Positions 34,014 to 45,064 of a DNA stretch of 64,000 nucleotides are shown here, one piece after another (the first letter of the stretch is position 1; each line of letters starts with the position of its first letter). The stretch covers positions 123,910,737 to 123,974,736 of the forward strand of contig CM059187.1 of assembly GCA_030323885.1 (NCBI GenBank). Reading direction: 5' to 3'. Below the pieces are notes generated by a model that was given only the letters and a program-made list of their open reading frames with translations, searched no databases and was not told where the DNA came from. The stretch comes from Branchipolynoe longqiensis (taxonomy: Eukaryota > Annelida > Polychaeta > Phyllodocida > Polynoidae). The position numbers and the translations under genes are program-made.

Positions 34014-34430
34014 CAGTGCAAAACACACACAGTGTTCATTTGTGCAACTGTGCTTCTACATCGTTTCAACGGAAACATCTGCTCTACACTGCTTCGGCCA
34101 TTACGCATGCATAATGCGGATATTTGCCGTTAGGACGCTCCAGCTGCCAGCAATTAGCTAGGCTCTATTATCATTGCTCTCCATTTCGACCTATTGGAAC
34201 TATTTTCTCCTCTAGTTCTTCGCTTCCCAGTCTGCCAAATTGATTTCCCTCAAGATCCTTATTTAGGCCTGATATTTGAAACTGCCCTGCTTTCTTATTT
34301 CCCTGGAGGTCTCCATATGGTTGTTATTGTTGCCTCTACTTCTATTAGGGTTTGTCTAGTCTCTGCTTATTACGTTATTTCTCTGAGTGAGTGTGTCTCA
34401 GACTCATTAGATCAACATGTTAATGGCGCG
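34014..34430. other. Low-copy DNA, no gene seen
   Basis: Nothing recognised. A 92-codon frame (34194-34472) runs into M1 and has no family features. Confidence 0.4.
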
Positions 34431-34434
34431 AATT

Positions 34435-35216
34435 TTGTCACTGGTAAATTTAATAGAACATGTTATTGCTGAAGCCTATGGTGTCCAACATATTGACGCG
34501 CATGCAACAAGTAAAGGCCCGGTCACATAGCTGTTAGTGGACGTACTGATCCATAGGATAGATTGCCATGGGTCAAAAGTGGTGTAAGTATGTTAAACTA
34601 CATTGAAATACGTTAAGGTATGGCAGGTTTTGGCATGGATAAATATGTTATGGAATGGATAAATACGTTATGGTACAGATGCTGGTATGTTCAACCACGT
34701 TAGCCTCCACTACGTTCACCTATGTCCACTAATGGGTATGTGACCAGGGCTTCATCCAAGTATGCTAGATTATCCTAGAGTATGCTAGAGTATGCTCGAG
34801 TATGCTAGAGTACCCTAGAGTACGCTAGAGTATGTTAGCATCATGGATGCAAATTCAGCCTCTAACGTATCACTCTTTTGAAAATGTCAAAAATTTAATC
34901 AGAGGTCATGGCTCACACACGTTATTACCAAGTTAACATCACGGACAAGTATGGATGCTGGTATGTTCAACTATGTTCAACTACATTCAACTACTTTCAA
35001 CTACGTTAGCCTCCACTATGTTCAACTACGTCCACTAACAGCTATGTGACCGGGACTTCATATTCATGTTTTCACTTCAAATATCTCCAAAGTTAACCAT
35101 TTATGATAAAAGGCACTTCAAACTGAAGTAAGGTACATTAACACGATCAACATCACATTGTTTTCCTTTTGAACAATTTCAGAAGCTCAACACCATTAGA
35201 GGATGCAAATGTAATC
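34435..35216 (+). mobile_element. M1 MITE, left part missing, interrupted
   Basis: M1 text is recognised from 'tttaatagaacatgttattg' to 'atgcaaatgtaa'. It is split by the fold-back element at 34515-35057. Confidence 0.6.
34515..35057. mobile_element. Fold-back element with AGGCCCGGTCACATAGCTG ends
   Basis: The inverted ends run over about 30 bp (GGCCCGGTCACATAGCTGTT against the inverse of AACAGCTATGTGACCGGGAC). Interior words are 'gtatgctagagtatgctaga' and 'ttcaactacgtt', repeated many times. A third, internal copy of the end sequence ('ccactaatgggtatgtgacc') occurs at about 34727. The flanks are TAA on the left and TCA on the right. Confidence 0.75.
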
Positions 35217-35407
35217 CGTCGCCAAGGGAATAAGACCACCAGTGAAATGGTCCAGGTTGCACAATACCACATTCATCCCAGCGGGAATCCACGAAAATGT
35301 ACATCGAAACTCCAAATATTGAAAGCACCACAACTCGTCCAACAGGTTACCACCACTAATGGTAGTAAGGGGTAGTGGGGGTAGTGGATGTGGTGTATGA
35401 GGGGGAG

Positions 35408-35727
35408 ATTGTTGTTGTTTGTAAGAGTTTTACATCCTGGCAACATCTAAGGTCATATCACGATGGGTATCGACTTTGGAGAGTGCGCACTCATGGCGAC
35501 TTCATAGTGCTGCTCCACTGGGAGGCCATGCCACCAGCACCATATCTGATAACCCAGACACTCACATTATCCTGATACTGTGTTAACCAGACCTTGTCCT
35601 ATCCTATTAATGCCTAGCTCAAAGATAGGCAGCGACAAATATCAATTTTATAAGTCATTGGCTTGACTCGACCGGGAATCAAACTGCCGATCTCCCGCAC
35701 GGGAAGCCTCCGCTCTACCGATTCGGT
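35408..35727 (-). repeat. SINE-A, full length
   Basis: Head, body and tail are all present. The B-box is mutated (gtttgattcc). Confidence 0.8.
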
Positions 35728-35844
35728 CGAGAGGGGGAGGTGGAGGGTCCGGACCGGGAGGGGGGAGCCGAGCAGGGGGTTGGGGTGGAGGGGGGGGGGG
35801 GTATTCTCGGGTCTCGCCGCGTAGCAGTCACGCACATGCAGTCA

Positions 35845-35915
35845 AAGCCGGAAGTGGGTCCCGGGGACTTATGGGATTTAAGATGGGAGCTGGCCACGAG
35901 CTACTTCCGGTGGAG
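35845..35915. promoter_or_regulatory. Pair of ETS-type sites
   Basis: CCGGAAGTG (35848-35856) and ACTTCCGGT (35903-35911) face each other 47 bp apart in a GC-rich unique segment between two SINE-A copies. Such paired sites occur at TATA-less promoters. There is nothing else to support a gene. Confidence 0.25.
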
Positions 35916-36013
35916 CTGGTACTGAGACTAACCGCATGTCAGGAGATAGGTAGGTAGCCATTGGCGAAAGTCCACCTCGACACCCTCGACCCCCACCGCC
36001 TACCCCAATCAGT

Positions 36014-36352
36014 ACCGGGCGCGGTGGCTGAATCGGTTGTGTGCGGGCCTCGTGTGTGGGAGATCGGGAGTTTGGTTCCGGGTCGAGTCAAACCAATGAC
36101 TTATAAAATTGATACTTGTCACTTCCTAGCCTGGTGCTCAGCATTAATAGGATAGGGCCAGGATTGGTTTAGCTCAGTGTCAGGATAATGTGACTGAGTG
36201 GAATATTGGGTCATGGTGGCGGTGACCACATTTCCCAATTGGGCAGCACTATGAAGTTGCCATGAGTGTGCACTGTTACAAATCGGTACCTGTCATGATA
36301 TGACTTTATATGTTGCCAGGAAGTAAAACTCGAACAACCAACCAACCAACCA
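36014..36352 (+). repeat. SINE-A, full length, plus orientation
   Basis: The head reads 'gggcgcggtggctgaatcgg' with a B-box-like 'gagtttggttccg'. The tail is AACAACCAACCAACCAACC. This is the best plus-strand reference for the family here. Confidence 0.85.
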
Positions 36353-36965
36353 CCCCAAATCAGTTTAGCTCACAATCCTCATCCTCACTCTCACCCTCAC
36401 CCTCCCTTATAACCTATACTATAACTTACACTCCTTCCTTCCACCTAAATCCTCTGCCCCCCCCCCCCCGCCCTCACTCCCCTCCCCACCGGCCCATGTC
36501 CTATTTCTGTCTTTAACACGTGACTTGGGCTGCGCGGGGTAGATAAACGCTGAGTGATCTGCGGGGGCGCCATGCAAAAGAAGACATCATAATTAGTGCA
36601 CGTCATTTGGCAATTAGTCGGTTAAACAAGGCATGGCCGACACCATCACCACTGCTAATGCCAGTGTCTCACAAACCAGGCTCTGTCGACATCCGCATCG
36701 AGAGACACTAAAGACACCCCCCCCCCCCCATCCCTCACCGCCCCAGCCTTTGTCTAACATTTGCCAGTGCAGGGTCCGTACACATGTGAAGATATGGAAT
36801 TTACCGCCATTTCAATGCTTTTCAAACCTGTTTTTGATAGTAATTCAAGAGTATTTTCATTTGGATTTCATGGGGGTGGGGGGGAAACAATGACGAATGG
36901 CGGTTTCAGACTAATTTAGATCAGTGGGGACAGTTTAATGGAATTCAAGGCTTTTCAAGACTAAG
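36353..36965. other. Low-copy DNA, no gene seen
   Basis: Contains C runs at about 36455 and 36717. 'aattagtgcacgtcatttgg' and 'caattagtcggttaa' at 36593-36628 are homeodomain-like core words, but too few to call. Confidence 0.35.
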
Positions 36966-36966
36966 T

Positions 36967-37310
36967 AATATACCCCAGTCACACGAGGCATGCATTCGCT
37001 TACGATCGATTCGCGATGTCAAAGCGTCCTCATTGCGCCCTCCCGGCGTCCATTTCGAAAATTTTGGACACAAGGACTTTGCAGCTGCTTCAACTGCAAC
37101 CTCCTTGCGTCCTGTTCCGGCGGCGCCATTCAAAACTGGTTGGCGCCCTGGCGCCGACCTGGCGCCGACCTCTTGGTTGGCGAGTTGCCGGCGACCTGGC
37201 GCCGATCTGGTACATGCTTGTCAAAAATCTGATCACATCGGCTTCAGCAGTAACAGGTTCTATTTAAGTGACTTGATGTTCCCTTCTATGTACGCTATGG
37301 TATAGCACCT
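36967..37310. mobile_element. Fold-back-like fragment next to an M1 remnant
   Basis: 'taccccagtcacacgagg' (36970-36987) resembles fold-back caps. The following ~200 bp is built of GCGCC/GGCGCCGACC words. No matching right end was found close by. 37208-37310 is M1 text on the minus strand ('ggcttcagcagtaacaggtt'). Confidence 0.35.
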
Positions 37311-37835
37311 ACGTTGCGTCCATGTTTGTCTGGAGTGTGTCATTTGTATGAAGCTGAACCTAGTAGTGTGAGGAAGGCCCATCGCCCACGCAAAACACTG
37401 GTCCCTTAAATATGGAGAACGCATGCGCACTGACCGGGCCTGGCGGTGGCTGAGGCAGGTCGGCACCTGAGCAGTGGTTAATGTGGCGGGTAAGTGTGAC
37501 AGGTACGATTTACCCGACAGCCAATTGCCCATAATTGCATTAGTGATTCGGTGTTCTCAGGCGGCCTTTCCATACACAAACCAGTGGCAGCAATAGCCTG
37601 AATTGTTTGTTACAGGTTGGTGAGTGGGTGGATGGGAGGGTGGGAGGATGGGTGGTTGGGGGTGTATACTTGACTTCAAATATTAGGTTATTTATTATAT
37701 TTAAAGGTTTCGGTATTATTAATGAGAACTTTCACCATATGTGTTTTCTCCATTTCATGGACACCAAATATTGATAATTTACATATATTATAATACATAT
37801 ATGTAGATCAAATAGGTTATACTATTACTATATTA
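37311..37835. other. Low-copy DNA, no gene seen
   Basis: Nothing recognised apart from CGCATGCGCA at 37420-37429 (NRF1-like) and a GTGGATGGGAGG run at about 37627-37660. Confidence 0.4.
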
Positions 37836-38190
37836 CAGGGATGAAAGTGGTCTCTGGGGGGAAAAGCGGAAATGCTGATATTCTCCCATAGGTTTAGCAT
37901 TGTCAGGGAATCACGGAAAATTCCCGGAAGTCGGGTCTCATATATATTGGTATACGCTGATAGTGCTGCACCATTTGAAGCATGTAATAGTAATGTACGC
38001 TGATTGTGCTACAGCGCTTGGATCATTTATTAGTAGTATACGCTGATAGTCTGGCGGCGTTTGGAGCATTTACTAGTAGTACACGCTGATAGTGCTGCAG
38101 CATCAGCACCACATATTAGTATACGCTGATGGTGCTGCGGGATTTAAAAATCCCGGAAATCCGCGGGATCGGGGAGATCTTTCATCCCTG
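37836..38190. mobile_element. hAT-like non-autonomous element with internal 60-bp repeats
   Basis: The termini CAGGGATGAAAG and CTTTCATCCCTG are perfect 12-bp inverted repeats of hAT type. An 8-bp target duplication is not clear. The interior holds four to five copies of a roughly 60-bp unit containing 'tatacgctgatagtgctgc'. 'ttcccggaagtcggg' and 'tcccggaaatccgcgg' lie near the two ends. Confidence 0.6.
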
Positions 38191-38196
38191 GATATA

Positions 38197-38351
38197 CAGT
38201 AAAACCTCTCTAACCGACCACATCCCCTATATCGATCGCTTTATTTGGTCCCAACAATACCATTGTAACCACATTCTAACTCTTTAAACCGACCACCTCC
38301 CCAAATGGACCTCTTAACGTCGGTCCCAACCGATTTAGAGAGGATTTACTG
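38197..38351. mobile_element. M3, pogo-like MITE
   Basis: CAGTAAAACCTCTCTAA and TTAGAGAGGATTTACTG are the inverted ends, flanked by TA. It starts six bases after the hAT-like element. Confidence 0.75.
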
Positions 38352-38710
38352 TGTATATATATGTATATATATATATATACATTTGTGTGTATGTGTGTAT
38401 ATAACTGTATATATCCGTATACAAATGTACACATCCGTACATACACGCATATATGCGTACATATTCATGCATATTTCTATATATGCGTACATATTCGCAA
38501 AGAAGTGTATATATTTGGACAATACTGGATATAAACTGAGAGGGGATCACGTCCTTCCTCATAATGTAATAATTTCATTGTGTGGTATATACATATATGC
38601 ATGATATATATTATATATATTATATTTATTGTATATATTGTATATATATTGTGTATATATAGTCGGTAGGTATCAAGGATATATATATATATATATACCA
38701 CGTTTGACCC

Positions 38711-38751
<41 letters not shown>

Positions 38752-38755
38752 CGTG
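38352..38755. repeat. TA/TG/CATA microsatellites
   Basis: Mixed TATA, ATACATAC and TGTG runs. Tyr/Ile-rich frames are artefacts. Confidence 0.85.
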
Positions 38756-38879
38756 TATTTGTCCAGTCACAAATCAAGAGTCGTTAGAAAGGGCCGATGT
38801 GTTTAAGATCTAAAAGAGAAGATGCTCTCTCAACAGTCAACGTGACTCACTCCGTGTCACCGCCATGACCCTATCCCCC

Positions 38880-39170
38880 ACCCCCCCATCCTGCCCCCAC
38901 CACACCCCTCCACGCACATGGCTGACAAGATTGATGTGGCGTACATTACAATGATATATATGCGCACACTGAGCCTCCTAGCGGGCGGCAGCGTTATTAA
39001 TTATACTCTAAGTGGACAGCGCGAGGCCGCCATGTTGTGCCCAGAGGTGCTGCTGGACGCGGAGCGACTAACCACCGGCCATCCTAATGACTCGCATTAT
39101 ATCACCGGCCCGCCGCCAGGGGGAGAAGCAGGAGACAAAAAAACACCACCTGAAGGCGAGTAACCACGGG
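38880..39170. promoter_or_regulatory. Unique GC-rich segment with YY1-type motif
   Basis: GCCGCCATGTTG (39026-39037) is a minus-strand YY1-type site, next to 'cagcgcgaggc'. Homeodomain-core words ('gttattaattatac', 'cctaatgactcgcattat') lie on either side. An 81-codon plus-strand frame (38918-39163) crosses the block but has no family features. I take the block as possible promoter or enhancer DNA, not as a gene. Confidence 0.3.
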
Positions 39171-39340
39171 AGGCGGCCAGACAAAGAGGGCTAGGCAGAG
39201 TTAGTATAGCTAGGAGGCGCGTTGTATACTGTATAGTGAGTGGTTATATCGGGGGGATAGGCAACTGTGTGTAAAGTGTTTAGTAGTTAGTCGTTAGTAA
39301 TAGTAGTTAGTAATAGTAGTTAGTGGTTAGTAGTTAGTAG

Positions 39341-39627
39341 TTTGGTTCCCAGTCGAGTCAAACCAATGACTTATCAAATTGACACTTGTCGTTTCCTAGC
39401 CTGGCACTCAGCATTAATAGAATAGGGCAAGGACTGGTTAGCTCAGTGTCGGGATAATGTGACTGAGTTGGATATCGGATCATGGTACTACTAAGTACTA
39501 GCAACCTGATTTCCCAGTGAGGCAGCACTGTAAAGCTGCCATGAGTGTGCACTGTCACAAGTCGGTACCCATCCAGATATGACCTGAGATGTTGCCAGGA
39601 TGTAAAACTCCAACACCCAACCAACCT
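39341..39627 (+). repeat. SINE-A, 5'-truncated
   Basis: It begins within the B-box ('tttggttcccagtcgagtca') and runs to 'gtaaaactccaacacccaac'. A short insertion ('tactaagtactagc') lies at about 39486. Confidence 0.75.
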
Positions 39628-39784
39628 GGTTGTACGCGCCGTGTGGCTGCAGGAGAGGGAGGGGGGGGGGGGGGGCACGGTGGTTTCTCACACTCCTCTC
39701 ACACCCCGCAGGGAGGTTCCACACCCGGGGCTTACCTGAAGGCGCTCCTACACGTTAGTGTGGGGCGTAGAACCGAAGGTAGTG

Positions 39785-40400
39785 GTTGTGGTGGTGGGTG
39801 GGTGATGGTGGGCGGGGGGGGGGGGGCTAGGTGGTGAGTGGTGGTGGGTGGTGGTGGGTGGTGGTGTGTGGTGGTGGGTGGTGGTGAGTTGTGGTGTTGT
39901 TGGTGGTGGGTGGTGTTGATGGGTGGGTGTTTGTGAGTGGTGCCTGGTGGTGGATGGTGTTGGTTGGTGGTGAGTGGTAGCGGGTGGTGGTGCTGATGGT
40001 GGGTGGTGATTGGTGGTGATTGGTGGTGGGTGGTGTTAGGTGGTGGTCAGTTGTGGTGTTGTTGGTGGTGGGTGGTGTTGTTGGGTGGGATTGTGAGTGT
40101 GCTGTGTGATGGGTTGGGTGGTGGTGTGGTAGCGGTGGTGTGCTGCTGGTGGTGGATGGTGGTGATGGTGGTCGGTGGTGGTAGTGGTGAGCTGGGTGTT
40201 GTGGGGTGGTGTTGACGGGTGGGTGCTGTGATGGTGCCTGGGTGGTGGTGTGGTTGTGGTGAGTGTGCGGGTGGTGTGTGACGTGGGTAGGTGGGTGGTG
40301 GTGTGTGATGGTGGATGGTGAGTGGTGGTGTTGATGGTGATGGTGGGTGGTGGATGGTGTGTGGTGGTGTTGTTAGTGGCGGGTGTTGGTGGTGGGTGGG
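39785..40400. repeat. GGTGGTGGGT minisatellite
   Basis: A triplet/decamer GGT-rich array. His/Thr/Pro frames on the minus strand are artefacts. Confidence 0.9.
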
Positions 40401-40542
40401 ACTTGGCCAAATGATGTGCATTACAACTACTATAGGACTAAGAGGAGGCCAACAAGTGGGATGTGGAAAACCAATTGTCTGAGATTGAAATTTCACATGC
40501 CTAATAAACGACCATAATCGCCACCCCACCCAACACACATAG

Positions 40543-41417
40543 AACAATGAAACATCACATTTTCAAAACCAAAACAATTATATAGATTTGATTTGACATA
40601 CGTGCGTTAGATACTGTTGCCCCTATTCAGTATATGTTGCCACATTTAAGGGAAAACTGTGTCTATTTAATAGAACCTGCTACTTATATTATTTCAAAAG
40701 CCTATTGAGTTTTGGCATGCTTGCCAAAACTAACTATGTTTACTCTTCAAATATCTGAAAAGTTAAGTGCCTGTCACACCTTACCGGATTGAGTATCGGA
40801 CAAAAGCAGACAACGAATTGTCTAGTCCGTTGGTGTCTGGTATCAAAATGTACCGAAATGTGTTGAAATGGTGCGCTTTCCACCAGACCAAATGGATTCT
40901 AAACGGACAAGGAACATACATTAACGAATACCCACCGGACGATAACCAGATGATAACCGGATGACAACCGAATGTCTAACGGATGGACCGAACATCAACC
41001 GGACACTTACCGGCTGAAAACATATACTGACCAAATTCCTGCAACACCGTCAATGGACTCTGCAGGAAGCAAACCGGAGACGTAACAGATGAGTACCGGA
41101 CATGAACCAGACAAAATGGACTAAACGGATTTAAAATGGACACCAACTGTACACATCAGTGCGGCGGTGTCCAGTAGAAGTTTTGTGCATGTTCAAAACT
41201 TGCCACCAGGACAAGCCGGATGGGTACCGTATATAAAACGGACATTGACATATTTCACCAGACAGTGTCCAGTTTCTGTCCTGTTACTCAGTACGGTGAG
41301 GTGTGACTGGGCCTTTAGCCATTTCAAATTAAAGTAAGATAGATTATAGCAATCATTTTAATATATTTATCTCAGAATATTACAGAAACTCAACACCGTC
41401 AGACTATGCAACTTTAA
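40543..41417 (+). mobile_element. M1 MITE interrupted by a fold-back element
   Basis: The left terminus is eroded ('aatgaaacatcacattttca'). The right end is normal ('agactatgcaactttaa'). It is split at 'aaaagtta|gccattt'. Confidence 0.75.
40766..41314. mobile_element. Fold-back element with TGCCTGTCACACCTTACCG ends
   Basis: The inverted ends are AGTGCCTGTCACACCTTACC and AGGCCCAGTCACACCTCACC (inverse of the right end). A perfect TTA target duplication (40763-40765 and 41315-41317) is visible against intact M1 copies, which read 'aaaagttagcc'. The interior repeats ACCGGA, CGGACA and GGAC words. Confidence 0.8.
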
Positions 41418-41489
41418 CAACTGTGAAAGAGATCGCATTGAACTCTGCGCTGCCCATGTATTAGTTGTTGGTTGTTGTGTTACGTCTTA

Positions 41490-41764
41490 TGCCTGGTACA
41501 CACCTACCGTATATGATTTGCGCACTAAAACTCGGAACTCGACCCGACCCGCTTAAAATTGAAAACGGGCCGATTCATTTTTCGAATCGCGAATCGCAAT
41601 CGTAATCGGCCTGTTTTAGGCCTAAAACTGAGTTTTTAGTCACGAATCGCAATCGCTAGGTGTGCGCGGGGAGCGCACACCTAGCGATTTTTGTGCGTGA
41701 AACGGGCAGTTTTAGATCATACACGGTAGGTGGGTGCGCATAAACGGTAGGTGTGTACTAGTCA
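41490..41764. mobile_element. M2 fold-back MITE, copy 2
   Basis: The left end is TGCCTGGTACACACCTACCG. The right end is its near inverse, closing 'gtgtgtactagtca'. A perfect TTA duplication lies at 41487-41489 and 41765-41767 within the SINE-A tail. The central hairpin and 'cgaatcgcaatcg' arms are as in copy 1. Confidence 0.85.
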
Positions 41765-41949
41765 TTAGCAACACCTAAGGTCATATCAGGATGGGTACCA
41801 ACTTGTGACAGTGCGTACTCATGGCGCCTTTATAGTGCTGCCCCACTGGGAAATCAGGCTGCCGGCACCATGACCCGATATCCCACTCAGTCAACATTAT
41901 CCTGACACTAAGCTAACCAGTCCTTGCCTTTTCCCATTAATGCCGAGCG

Positions 41950-42304
41950 TTAAAGTTGCATAGTCCGATAGTTTTTGGTTTTTGTAATTTTTCTGAGATA
42001 AATATATTAATTTGATTGTTTTAATCTACCATGTTTCAAGTTTAAGTAACTTTTATTTTAAATAGATAGGTTTTGAGATATTTGAAATTTAAGCATGTAA
42101 AATTAGTTTTGGCAAGCATGTCAAAACTCTGACACCATAGGCTTCAGCAGTAACATGTTATATTAAATAGTCTCAGTACTCCCTTCTATGTGTCACCAAA
42201 TGCTTAATAAGTGCATCAATATCTAAGTTAGATATGTAGAGTCAAATCTATATAATTATTTTGCTTTTGAAAATTTGATGCTTCATCGGACTATGCAGCT
42301 TTAA
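41950..42304 (-). mobile_element. M1 MITE inserted in SINE-A
   Basis: Complete M1. The element lies between 'gccgagcg' and 'gctaggaagcg' with TTAA at both edges. This shows the four-base TTAA target duplication of M1 most clearly. Confidence 0.85.
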
Positions 42305-42416
42305 GCTAGGAAGCGACAAGTATAAATCTTAAAGCCATTTGACTCGACAGGGAACCGAACTCCCGACCTTCCGCACGCGAGGCCCACGCTCGACCGATTG
42401 GGCCACCGCGCCCGGT

Positions 42417-42867
42417 GCCCATTTATTAATAGTATTTCGTGAGATAAACGCGGTATCGGCGTCTGCAGCTCGCCCGCTGCCTCCCAATACACCAGGTCCT
42501 TTGTCTACATGCTCCATACCTAAGTGGTATCACTGATACTATCAGTTGTGCCCCAAGCCCGGGCGTTGTAACACATTGTCACGCCCTCTACCGGGCATGA
42601 CTAGAACCCTTCTCACACCACAGGCCTCCACAATGGGGTATTGAATGCCACACATGGGGGCCTTTATGGCCTTGATGGCCTTTAGGATCCGGCTGCCTAT
42701 GCTGCTTCCATTTCCATGGTGTATTTACCAGCTGGTTTGTCACGAGAGTTGTGACGGGGGTCCCCCCGAGTACAGGCAGTCGACACCCGCAATCACAGTT
42801 CGCCTTGTGTGTCTTTGTGCATGTGTGTATTTAATAAGCATTCTACTCAAACTGGCAACTGAATCCT

Positions 42868-42910
<43 letters not shown>

Positions 42911-43326
42911 ATGTGGGTGTATCTATGTGTACATGTATGTACCTATGTATTATATGTATGCCAAGTCACTGCACAACATATTATGACCTCAAATATTCCT
43001 TTCTGTCTGTAAGGAATTTGTATGCATTTATTGTATCACCTCAATTTATTGTAAACATACCTTGCAGAGAGTTAAAATAAAAGAATTGAATTGACTAGGA
43101 CGTAAAACCCTATCAAAAGAAGCACGCATATCGTCTCACGTAGTTGTCGCGGTTCGGCGAATTGAGGGGAACATCGCGTCTAAAACCCCTTCGTTGTAAT
43201 CAGTCCATTGTCGACACTACACGGCCCAAATTCCCTCCAGGGCGGTAAGGTGGCGATATCAATAGTGTTATATGGTGGTGGTGCACCCCAGCCTCCCTCC
43301 ACATTCTCCTCCCTCCTCACTTCCTT
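42417..43326. other. Low-copy DNA with TA/TG run, no gene seen
   Basis: A TA run followed by TGTG lies at 42872-42912. 'cctcaatttattgtaaacat', 'aaaataaaagaattgaattg' at about 43032-43093 look like a 3' tail of an unidentified transcript or repeat (AATAAA-like text at 43076). Confidence 0.4.
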
Positions 43327-43543
43327 GTTTGGCGCTCAGTATTAATAGGATAGGGCAAGGACTGGGTAGCTCAGTGTCAGGATAATGTGACTGAATGGGA
43401 TATTGGATCGTGGTGCCAGTGGCCAGATTTTCCAGTGGGGCAGCACTATAAAGTCGCCATGAGTGCGCACTGTCACAAGTCGGTACCCATCCTGATATGA
43501 CTTTAGATGTTGCCAGGATGTAAAACTCCAACAACGAACGAAC
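43327..43543 (+). repeat. SINE-A 3' part
   Basis: From 'tggcgctcagtattaatagg' to 'aaaactccaacaacgaacg'. The head is missing. Confidence 0.75.
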
Positions 43544-43544
43544 C

Positions 43545-44000
43545 CTCCACATCCCTCCTCCCTCCACATCCTCCTCCCTCCTCCCTCCACATCCTCCTCC
43601 CTCCACATCCTCCTCCCTCCTCCCTCCACATCCTCCTCCCTCCACATCCTCCTCCCTCCTCCTCACTCCACATCCTCCTCCCTCCTCCTCCCTCCACATC
43701 CTCTCTCCTCCCATTCTCCTCTCTCCACCTCCCTCCACATCTTCCAGCCTCCTTCCACACCCCCTATTCCCTCAACATCCTCCTCCCTCCACATTCCCCT
43801 CCCTCCTTCCTCCTCCCTCCTCCTCCCTCCACCCTTCACATTCCCCTCCCTCCTTCCTCCTCCCTCCACATAGCCCCTCCTCCTCCCTCCCTGCACATCC
43901 ACCCTGCACATCCTCCTCCCTCCACATCCTCCTTCCTCCCTCCAGATCCTCCTTCCTCCCTCCACCTCCTCCTCCCTCCACATCCTCCTCCACATCCTCT
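43545..44000. repeat. CTCCTCCCTCCACATC minisatellite
   Basis: Units of 16-25 bp. Ser/Pro and Glu/Gly/Arg frames are artefacts. Confidence 0.9.
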
Positions 44001-44235
44001 CGCCACCCCCGCCCCCGTCCGTCTGGGTGTGCGCGCGCAGCCTGATACGCGCTGATAAGGTGGTAATTGCTGCATGTCGAGGCTAAACAAGATGTCAGCG
44101 CGCCTGCGCAGCACCTCCCGCCCCATTAAGGCACCAGCAAAAAGAACTCCTCCAATCCCAATCCGATAGCTTTGCTCTTTGAGTCCAACTCACCAGTAAA
44201 CATTTTTTTCTTACAACACTTTGTGGCGTGTTTTG
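44001..44235. other. Low-copy DNA with NRF1-like motif
   Basis: 'gcgcgcctgcgcag' (about 44098-44111) is an NRF1-type word. No exon is recognised. Confidence 0.3.
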
Positions 44236-44239
44236 TTCG

Positions 44240-44530
44240 AAAGGAGTCTGATGTTTCTTTTCTTTTTTCTTTCTTCTTTTCATTCTTTCTTTTGTCATTC
44301 TTTCTTCGTTCTTTCATTTTTCTTTCTTTTTCGTTTCTTTCTTTTTTCTTTCTTTCTTCTTCTTCCAATGTTCTTTCTTTATCTTCTTCTTCCATTTCTT
44401 CTCTCCTTTCTTCTCCCGTTCTTCTCTTCCTTTCTTTGATTTCTTCTCTCCTTTCTCCTACCCTTTCTTCTTCTCTTTCTTCCCCCATTTCCTCTTCCCT
44501 TTCTACTCTTTCATCCCTTTCCCTCCTTTT
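44240..44530. repeat. TTTCT pyrimidine tract
   Basis: TTCTTTC-type low-complexity DNA, pyrimidine on the plus strand. Confidence 0.85.
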
Positions 44531-44699
44531 ATGCATCTCTGCTAGATTTATAGTAATAGTACGGTAACTTGTATAAGGCTTTGCACACACACACACCAAA
44601 GTGATTTGTCTTATACCCTGAAATTAGTGTTGTCGCTTCAGAACTACTAACTACATATATTGCCGTTTTCCATGTGACGCCTCCTTCTTCTTTTTTAAA

Positions 44700-45064
44700 A
44701 CTACTTTATTTCTGACAATCACGTGATGTCAGTGGCAAGATTCCCAACGATGGAACTCCACAAAAGATTCTCAACGATAGAACTCCACATTAAATGCAAC
44801 ACAAAACTACTAACAAATAGAAGAGAACTACACCTTAAGCTACTTGCACATGACTACACCACACAACAAGGTCTCACAGTGACTGCTGGTAGAAACACCA
44901 GACAAACAGGCACACCAGCGCTAAAAGAAACCATAAGCATGAAGAAAATACATGAGAGAAGTGTCTTAGTCATGGCCGCGCAAGCCTGGAACAAACAACC
45001 ACCTCCAGTCAGAGTAATCAAGAAACTGCAGCTCTATAAACAATTCATAAAAAAGAACAAATAA
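44700..45064 (+). pseudogene. Non-LTR retrotransposon ORF2 C-terminus
   Basis: The open frame from 44723 to 45064 encodes about 113 residues ending in a pattern typical of LINE ORF2 tails: a basic LLTNRRELHLKLLAHDY segment, TRQTGTPA, then AAQAWNKQPPPVRVIKKL before the stop. This is the tail region after the RT, not a catalytic domain. An internal near-duplication ('ggaactccaca' with 'agattctcaacgata') lies at 44753-44790. The 5' part is missing, so the copy is truncated. Confidence 0.65.

Larger units (their letters stand above)
41467..42416 (-). repeat. SINE-A split by M2 and M1 insertions
   Basis: SINE pieces lie at 41467-41489, 41765-41949 and 42305-42416. Deleting the two MITEs restores a normal SINE-A with intact A- and B-boxes (head 'gggcgcggtggcccaatcgg'). 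Confidence 0.85.

Noticed and set aside
36014..36100. Possible tRNA gene at the SINE-A head
   Set aside because: The head is fused to the SINE body, recurs many times, and lacks paired acceptor arms.
38918..39163. 81-codon plus-strand frame in a unique segment
   Set aside because: No family resemblance, no splice or translation-start support. A GC-rich regulatory segment is at least as likely.
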